Below, piece after piece: positions 57,825 through 64,000 of a DNA stretch of 64,000 nucleotides (positions within the stretch are counted from its first letter, which is position 1; each line of letters opens with the position of its first letter). This DNA is from Plectosphaerella cucumerina (taxonomy: Eukaryota > Ascomycota > Sordariomycetes > Glomerellales > Plectosphaerellaceae): positions 5,270,001-5,334,000 of the forward strand of contig JAGPXD010000001.1 of NCBI GenBank assembly GCA_020746995.1, read 5' to 3'. The notes beneath the pieces were generated by a model. That model made no database searches, was not told the origin of the DNA, and saw only the letters and a list, made by a program, of their open reading frames with translations. A program made the translations under genes and the position numbers.

Positions 57825-58545
57825 ATGTTCACCGGCATCGTCGAGGAGCTCGGCAGTAAGTCTCGCAACTCCTCCGTTGACTCACCACTCCTCCCACTGA
57901 CCACCTACCCCCAGCCGTCACCGAGCTCAACACCCAGGACGAGACGGGCGGCACCTCCCTGACCATCACCCTCCCCGACTCGTCGGAGCTCCTCTCAGAC
58001 GTCCACCTCGGCGACTCCATCGCCGTCAACGGCGTCTGCCTCACCGTCGTCACCTACATCCCCTCCCCCCCTCCTTCACCGTCGGCGTCGCCCCCGAGAC
58101 CCTCCGCATCACCAACCTCGGCGCCCTCAAGACTTCATCGCGGGTCAACCTCGAGCGCGCCGTCCGCGCCGACACCCGCATGGGCGGCCACTTCGTCCAG
58201 GGCCACGTCGACACCACCGCCACCATCCAGTCCGTCACCCCCGACGGCAACGCCCTCACCTTCCGCTTTTCCCCCACCCTGGCCGACAAGGCCTCGGTCC
58301 TGCGCTACATTGTCTACAAGGGCTTCATCGCCATCGACGGCGCCAGCCTGACCGTGACAAAGGTCAACGACGACGAGGGCTGGTGGGAGGTCATGCTCAT
58401 CTCCTACACTCAAGAGAAGATTGTCACCGCCGCCAAAATGGCGGGCGAGACCGTCAATGTTGAGGTTGACATGATGGCAAAGTATGCCGAGAAGAGCCTC
58501 GCCGCCTACGTGCAGTCTAACAAGGCCCTGGGCACGTCGCAGTAG
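57825..58545 (+). CDS. RIB5: Riboflavin synthase, with apparent frameshift
   Basis: Last enzyme of riboflavin synthesis, dismutating two 6,7-dimethyl-8-ribityllumazines; works as a trimer of two-barrel subunits. Exon 1, 57825-57855, gives MFTGIVEELG, the hallmark N-terminus. After a 59-bp intron, exon 2 runs 57915-58545. The first barrel keeps GDSIAVNGVCLTV and the second keeps MGGHFVQGHVDT and GFIAIDGASLTVT. The reading frame breaks between them: the frame up to 58060 and the frame from 58075 differ by one base. The 7-C run at 58065-58071 would join them if it had eight Cs. As presented, translation would leave the frame after about 60 residues. No intron with GT/AG fits the break. A homopolymer sequencing error is the likeliest cause because the enzyme is essential for prototrophy; a true mutation is the alternative. 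Confidence 0.88.
58065..58071 (+). other. C-homopolymer at riboflavin synthase frame break
   Basis: Seven consecutive C residues at the exact point where the two conserved halves of riboflavin synthase change frame. One missing C accounts for the shift. Confidence 0.8.
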
Positions 58546-58890
58546 TTGAAGTATCTCGAGGTAGAAGCCAAGTAATCCAACCCCCTTCTTAAATCAGCCA
58601 CAACCCGAACACTGCATGACCAAGCCCAGAATGTCCATCCTCGCAAGGATGGTCTTGTGGGCGCAGTAGATCCAAATCTTCACGTCCTGTGGACGGCTTT
58701 ATTGTATTTTCCGAGTACGAGAGCCTCGGCTCATAAATGTCATATCAGGTCATCCATCCCACAACACCCCTAAAAGCCATACCATGTCCTTGAGCTTTTG
58801 CAGCGATCGGATATGTGCATGACCCGGTTACTTTTTCAGCACAATGCGCCACCCCAATGCACACGGGCTGATGCTCGCCCGTATGCCCGT
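58546..58890. other. Convergent spacer
   Basis: 3' flanks of riboflavin synthase and AGM1. Nothing further seen. Confidence 0.5.
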
Positions 58891-60573
58891 TTACGCCTGA
58901 CCGCCGTGCTCCTTGACGAGGCCGGCCACCTTGTGGGCCAGCTCCTCGGCCTCGGACCGCGTCGCCGCCTCGGCGTACACACGGCAAGCGTTCTCAGTAC
59001 CGCTGGCGCGGGCGAACGAGCGGCCGCTGGTGTACTTGCGCACGCTCTCGTCGATGAGGGCCTGCAGGTTCTCGGGGCTCTCAAGACGCCTCTCGGCATC
59101 GTACGTCTTGAAAAGGTCTTTGTTGCCGACCTCGACCTTGACGAGCTTGTTGGGAAGATCAGTGTAGGTCTGGGCCCAGTCCTTGAGGGTCCACTTTTTG
59201 TGGGCGAGGATGACCTCGATGAGCAGCATGTCGGAGAGGGCATCGCCGACGGTCTGGTTGACCAGGTCGCCCAGGGCGGCAAGTGTGTCGAGGGCATCCT
59301 TCTGAGCAGGCGACTGGGGCTTCTTCTCGCGGAAGGCCTTCCTGGCGTCAACGCTGAAGAGGACGGTGCCGTGACCATTGGCCTCGAAGTAGCAGCCAAT
59401 GTCGAACTTGAGCGCGGCGTGGTGCAGGTACTTGACGCCGGTAGGGGTGAAGACCACGGGCAGGTGCAGGTGCTTCTCGATGTAGTTGGTGCTGGCGCCG
59501 TTGGCGTACGCCGTCTGGACGACGCCGATCCTCACCTCCTCCTCGAGACCGGCATCACGGACGAGATCACCGATGAAGGATGCAGCCAGGGACGATATCC
59601 GGTCGCCGTCGAGCATGAAGAAGCCAGTATCAGGGTCGGTCCAGTAGTAGATGAGGCGGTCGGCATCGCCATCGTAGGAGCAGCATCGGGCACCGGGAAC
59701 GGGCTTGGGCGAGGGAGGGGCCTTCTGCCTCGTCTTGACAAAGTCGGCGCCGGACTGGAAGCGCGAGGGTCAGCAGACGAGCGGGCATGGCGGAGGGGAA
59801 GGGAGACTCACGTCCAGGTTGAGGACCTCGGGGCGGAGGACGTCGTCGTTGACAATCTTGACCTCGAGACCGGTCTTATCCTTGGGCACGTATTTCAGGA
59901 ACTCGGCGAGCTTGGGGCCACCGACACCGTTGGCGCAGTCGACGATCAGCTGGCCCTGGACCTTGCGGCCGCGGAGGGCCTTGACGAAGGCATCGGCGAA
60001 CTTCTCGTAGTAGCCGACCTCGCTGACCTCGCCGTAGGCCTGAGGGGTGCCGTGGGTGTTGGTGGCGCGGGTCAGGTAGTGGAGCTGAGGGGTGGTGAGG
60101 ATCTTGTAGTCCGTGGCCTCGATGTCGATGGCCTCGAGGGCGTCGGCAAGGGCGACGACGAGCCCGTGGCCCGAGGGGCGGGTGTCGCGGCCGTAAATGA
60201 CGCGGCCCGGGGCGGACAAGTCGATCTTGAGCTTGGCGGCCAACTCCTTGTAGGTGGCGAGGAGGTCCTGGTCGGACTTTGCGTTGACGAGGCTGGTGGC
60301 GTAGACTTCCCAGTCCTGCTCGAGCATGTCGCCCTGGGGGTCGACGACCTTGACGCCATTGTCCTCGGCGGGGTTGTGACTAGCGGTGATCATGACACCG
60401 ATGGCTGAGCCGCCGAGCTTGCGGCTGCGGAGGCCGGCGATGAGACCGACGCGGAAGGTGACACCATCGAGGAGGTCGGCCTTCATGCGGAAGCCGGCGG
60501 TGCCATACTTGAAGGTGTTGCCGGGCACGATGGGGTGCTTGGCGGAGGCGGCGAGAAACTTGTCGTCGGCCAT
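58891..60573 (-). CDS. PCM1: Phosphoacetylglucosamine mutase (AGM1/PCM1)
   Basis: Converts GlcNAc-6-phosphate to GlcNAc-1-phosphate on the way to UDP-GlcNAc, the donor for chitin, N-glycans and GPI anchors. Two exons, 60573-59812 and 59754-58891, giving 541 residues, the normal length. The phosphoserine loop ITASHNP has Ser65 and is followed by EDNGVKVVDP. The metal-binding loop DGDADR begins at about residue 282, just after the intron, and the phosphate-binding loop is in FARASGTENACRVYAEA near the C-terminus. Early motifs KYGTAGFRM and YGRDTRPSGHGL are also present. The start MADDKFLAASAKHP is typical. It is convergent with riboflavin synthase and divergent from MUS81. Confidence 0.96.
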
Positions 60574-61686
60574 GGCTGGAGGTAGATGTTCAGATGCCCT
60601 GAACCCGGAGAACCAAGTAAATCAAAAGGAGTCGGAGAAGGAGAAAGACTTCAGAACACTGGATACACTCAGTAGATGGTGGGATGGAGGTCGAGGGAAT
60701 TTATTGATCGGTCAGGGCAGCTGGAAAGTTGGCCTGGGAACAGGAACACGAGATTGGGGGACGGGAGGCGGCACGGGAACAAGAATAGCACACAGCAGAA
60801 GCACAACCGCCCACCGCTAGAAGCCGGCAGACATCACCTCAGCTCGGGGGCCGCCAAGTGGGGTGCCTCGCCCAATGCAGTGCCAGTGAGTAGCAACAGG
60901 GGCCGCCTCCGACGTGAGGGTCAGCAAGACGAGTGCGGCCACTGCGGCGTTGGCAATGGGTTGGGGTGATCCATTGATGATTGACGGACGAGGGGCTGGC
61001 GGGGAGACAGGACGGAATGGTGGGATGAGGGGCAGGTGCAGTGGTGAGAGACATGCTTCCAGCCTGGCCGGATGAAGCTATTTCGTGCTGCTGCCTTTGG
61101 ACAAAAGCCACGGGTCTGTGGATGTCGGGGGGGGAGAAGGAGCTCCTCAATGCGGCTTCCCTAAAGCAGCATTGACTCGGAAGCTGACAAGCTCTGCAAA
61201 GCTCGGGAAGGTGCTAGTGCAGGTCGTACTGTACCTACCTCGCGCTCGGACGCCCCCACCAAGACCGGCTTTTGGCGATGCAAGTCACCGAGCTGCAACG
61301 TCACAGCGGGCAGGTACACCGGGGAACTCTCACCGCAAGAAACCAGGCCCTGCAAGCCCTGCCTGGGCTGAAAGTCCCGAGCGCCACAGTCCGCAAACAG
61401 TGGGCCTCGACCGTCCTGGAGCTCTCTGGCGCTCACGTGTTTTCGTGGCGACGGGCCCTTCCGACTTCGCGTCACCACCTGTGCACCCGTCGCGCTCCAT
61501 CGGCGCCATGACCGGCCTTTAGTTGACGACAACAGAAACCTCATTTTGGACTCGTATTTGGACTCGGGACCGAGAGGCTGGTGGTCACTTGGTTTCTTGG
61601 ACCTCATTCCCCATTGGAACAGCATCAGCCTGAAAGAGCTGCGATGAACCCCCGCCATCGCCCGCGACAGAGACAACACCTGCACG
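60574..61686. other. Divergent promoter AGM1/MUS81
   Basis: 1.1 kb shared upstream region. Purine-rich near AGM1 on the plus strand (60590-60790), consistent with its leader on the minus strand. No gene recognised. Confidence 0.5.
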
Positions 61687-63480
61687 ATGGGTGAACACGA
61701 TGACTTCGCAAATCCCATGCTCCTCGACTGGGTCAAGGAATGGCTGGACACGGCGCGAGAGCGCAGCTCCAAGGGCGTCACGACCTACCGCACCGCATAC
61801 GAGTCCCTCAAGGCCTGTCCCATCACCTTCCAGCACCCGCGCCAGCTCACATCGCTCAAGGGCTTCGGCGACAAGCTCACCACCCGTCTGACCGACATGA
61901 TGAAGAAGCACTGCGAGCAGAATGGACTCCCGATGCCCAAGGATCCCCGGCAAGCCAAGAGCGCCAGGGCCGCCGCCGCCGGGGGAGCTGACGACGCCAA
62001 TGGCCAGCCCAAGAAGGCCACCCGCAAGGCGAAACCGTACGTGCCCGCGTATCGGTCGGGTGCTTACGCCCTCGTCCTTGCCCTCGCCACTCTGGACGAG
62101 CACGGCGCGGCCACCTTGACAAAGGCCGAGCTTATCGAGCTGGCCCAGGAGCACTGCGACGCCTCCTTCACAGCGCCGAGCGACCCAACAAAGTTCTACA
62201 CGGCCTGGAATTCGATGAAGACCCTCGTCGACAAGGACTACGTAACTGAGAAGGGCCGGCCGCTGCGACGCTACGCCCTGACTGACGAAGGCTGGGAGGT
62301 CGCCAAGAGAATCAGGCAGACAGCCTCGTCCGGCGCCGTCCCCACGGGCCTGCCTCCCTCAACCGCCGCTTCCGCTGGGCCCAGCGGTGTGCGACAGCAG
62401 ACAGCACCGACGTCGCAATTCTTCGACCCATCCGCGGAGAGGGCGCGGTCAGAGTCTGTCGAGGCTGTCGAGCCCGACCCTAGACCGAGGTCCTCTTTCG
62501 CCAATGTCGTGGCCGACGGCGCCGTCGTGACAGACGACTCGTCGCTGCCCTCCATCACCCCGATCCGCCTCGACCCTGGTACCTTCACCGTCCAGCTGCT
62601 CCTCGACGTGCGCGAGGTCCGCGCAAAGACGGACCGCGACTACATGCAGCAGGAACTCGCAAAGAAGGGCGTCCAGCCCATCATGCGCTCCCTCGAGCTC
62701 GGTGACGCCCAGTGGGTAGCCGTGCCCAACGACCCCTCAGCCCTCGCCCGTCTCGGCGCCGACGACGGCGCCACCGAGGTAGTCCTCGACTGGATCGTCG
62801 AGCGCAAGCGCCTCGATGATCTCGTCAGCAGTATCAAAGACGGCCGCTTCCACGAGCAAAAGTTCCGCCTCGGCCGCTCCGGCGTCCGCAACGTAGTCTA
62901 CATCATCGAGGATATCGCCCTCGATGCCGCCCATCTCGGCCGCTACGAGGAAGCAGTACAGTCCGCCATCGCCGCCACACAGGTAGTTAACGGCTACTTT
63001 GTCAAGAAGACGCTCAAAATGGACGATACCATCCGCTATCTCGCCCGCATGACCGCGACTCTCAAACGTCTCGTCGAGCCGAAACCCCTCTTCATCATCC
63101 CTACCCGTGCCATCACCGCAAAGAACTACCTCCCCCTCCTCCGCCACCTGCGCGCCCGAGAGCCCGGCCGCGCCTACCACATCACCTACCCTGCCTTTGC
63201 CTCGTTAGCCTCAAAGTCCGACATGATGACCCTCCGCGACGTTTTCCTCAAGATGCTCATGACCACCCGCGGCGTCACCGGCGAAAAGGCGCTCGAGATC
63301 CAAAAACACTGGCGCACCCCTCACGATTTTGTCAAGGCTTTCGAGGCATGTGGTCCGGGCGACGCTGGCCGCAAACGCAAACATGACATGGTCGCCAACG
63401 CTACGAGCGCCTTGGTTGGCCGGAAGAAGATCGCAAAGGCCGTCAGCCAGCGCATCGCCGAGGTCTGGGGTGACGCCTGA
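61687..63480 (+). CDS. MUS81: Structure-specific endonuclease subunit MUS81
   Basis: Catalytic subunit of the Mus81-Eme1/Mms4 nuclease, which cuts branched DNA such as stalled forks and recombination intermediates. Single exon of 597 residues. An N-terminal helix-hairpin-helix (about 10-85, LTSLKGFGDKLTTRL) is followed by a winged-helix region (about 115-210, YVPAYRSGAYALVLAL, ALTDEGWEVAKRI). The XPF-type nuclease domain starts near 300 (LLLDVREVRAKTDRDYMQ) and has the active-site ERKxxDD motif at residues 372-378 (ERKRLDD). A C-terminal helix-hairpin-helix region closes the protein. All metal-binding residues appear intact, so it should be active. The partner Eme1/Mms4 is not in the window. 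Confidence 0.96.
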   Translation: MGEHDDFANPMLLDWVKEWLDTARERSSKGVTTYRTAYESLKACPITFQHPRQLTSLKGFGDKLTTRLTDMMKKHCEQNGLPMPKDPRQAKSARAAAAGGADDANGQPKKATRKAKPYVPAYRSGAYALVLALATLDEHGAATLTKAELIELAQEHCDASFTAPSDPTKFYTAWNSMKTLVDKDYVTEKGRPLRRYALTDEGWEVAKRIRQTASSGAVPTGLPPSTAASAGPSGVRQQTAPTSQFFDPSAERARSESVEAVEPDPRPRSSFANVVADGAVVTDDSSLPSITPIRLDPGTFTVQLLLDVREVRAKTDRDYMQQELAKKGVQPIMRSLELGDAQWVAVPNDPSALARLGADDGATEVVLDWIVERKRLDDLVSSIKDGRFHEQKFRLGRSGVRNVVYIIEDIALDAAHLGRYEEAVQSAIAATQVVNGYFVKKTLKMDDTIRYLARMTATLKRLVEPKPLFIIPTRAITAKNYLPLLRHLRAREPGRAYHITYPAFASLASKSDMMTLRDVFLKMLMTTRGVTGEKALEIQKHWRTPHDFVKAFEACGPGDAGRKRKHDMVANATSALVGRKKIAKAVSQRIAEVWGDA

Positions 63481-64000
63481 GGAGAGAAGGCGCCTGTATC
63501 TGTATCTGTGTATAAGTCTATTTATAGCTCCGTCCTGTGCAACAGGACCCCGTGTCACGAAGCCTGTCCCGAGAGAGTGTGTGTTCAAGAATCTGTCATT
63601 ATGGTGCAGAGACGGCCATTATCCATCTCCGGTCGACAGTGACTACCTATACAAAAGGCCCGCGACCACCCGGTCCGCCAATGCTCTATGCCAAGTATCG
63701 GATACAGTACGATCCGTCGATCCGGTTCGTGTCTCCCCCGCCAGGATCAACCAGTTCGGCGGCGCAATGCCATCCGATCCGATCGCTCACCCGACTCGGA
63801 GCCAAGATCCCCCGGGTGACCATTACCGCGACATACCACAAGACATGATCCTGGCAGCGCGCGCGCTCACTTGCTGCCCCTTCCGAATCCTGAAACATCC
63901 AACGCCGCGATTTGATGCGGTGGAAATGCAGGTCCGATCCTGACCTTCATGCAAGAAGACGAGGAACACGGCTTCCACTTGGCCAGTGCTTACCCCTGAA
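63481..64000. other. MUS81 3' flank to window end
   Basis: No gene recognised. Lower GC close to the MUS81 stop (63490-63540), mixed sequence afterwards. A gene edge beyond the window cannot be judged. Confidence 0.45.

Noticed and set aside
1..64000. CRISPR arrays, insertion sequences, retroelements, rRNA or tRNA genes
   Set aside because: No regularly spaced repeats, reverse transcriptase or transposase motifs, terminal repeats or cloverleafs were seen on either strand.

Overview
The window reads as nuclear DNA of a filamentous ascomycete (Pezizomycotina, most likely a Sordariomycete). Coding DNA is GC-rich. Genes carry many short introns (about 48-185 bp, mostly 50-75) with GTATGT/GTAAGT/GTGAGT donors, CTAAC/CTGAC-type branch points and CAG/TAG acceptors. 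The gene content is typical of moulds: a group III HAMP-repeat histidine kinase, a Zn2Cys6 regulator, a DUF3176 membrane protein and a fungal Munc13-like protein. The species cannot be named from sequence alone.

Layout. 1-5.1 kb is mostly non-coding with one possible 61-codon gene (2233-2418). 5.1-9.3 kb (minus) is the osmosensing kinase NIK1/OS-1. After about 4 kb of leader and intergenic DNA comes a single-exon unknown gene (13303-14088, plus). 15.1-19.3 kb (minus) is a Munc13-like vesicle protein, and 22.2-25.8 kb (plus) a BAR-PH-ArfGAP protein (Csx2 type). 25.8-28.5 kb is intergenic and holds a probable decayed minus-strand gene. Then follow an FHA checkpoint kinase (Chk2/Cds1/PRD-4 type), eIF3m, a FAR-17a/AIG1-like membrane protein (minus), a short-chain dehydrogenase (minus), a WD40-cyclophilin (PPWD1 type, plus), a Zn2Cys6 transcription factor (plus, 8 exons), a DUF3176 membrane protein (minus), the GINS subunit SLD5 (plus), a 1169-residue unknown protein (minus), peroxisomal dienoyl-CoA reductase SPS19 (minus), an ATG33-like membrane protein (plus), the GPI-remodelling protein PER1 (minus), riboflavin synthase (plus), phosphoacetylglucosamine mutase (minus) and MUS81 nuclease (plus).

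No operon, secondary-metabolite cluster, mobile element, CRISPR array, tRNA or rRNA gene was recognised. Genes alternate in strand with convergent pairs 120-360 bp apart and divergent pairs sharing 0.7-3 kb promoters. Several serve genome maintenance (CHK2-type kinase, SLD5, MUS81), signalling and traffic (NIK1, Munc13-like, ArfGAP), or GPI/UDP-GlcNAc and cofactor metabolism (PER1, AGM1, RIB5), but nothing shows that they form a unit.

The most useful observations concern gene structure. Riboflavin synthase has an apparent one-base deletion in a C tract. The transcription factor has a 6-nt exon. SLD5 has a GC-AG intron. Three of the four introns of the checkpoint kinase are multiples of three without stop codons. 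The short-chain dehydrogenase has lost its catalytic Tyr. I found no convincing new multi-gene biological system. All exon boundaries were worked out by eye from splice signals, frame continuity and family knowledge, without transcript data.
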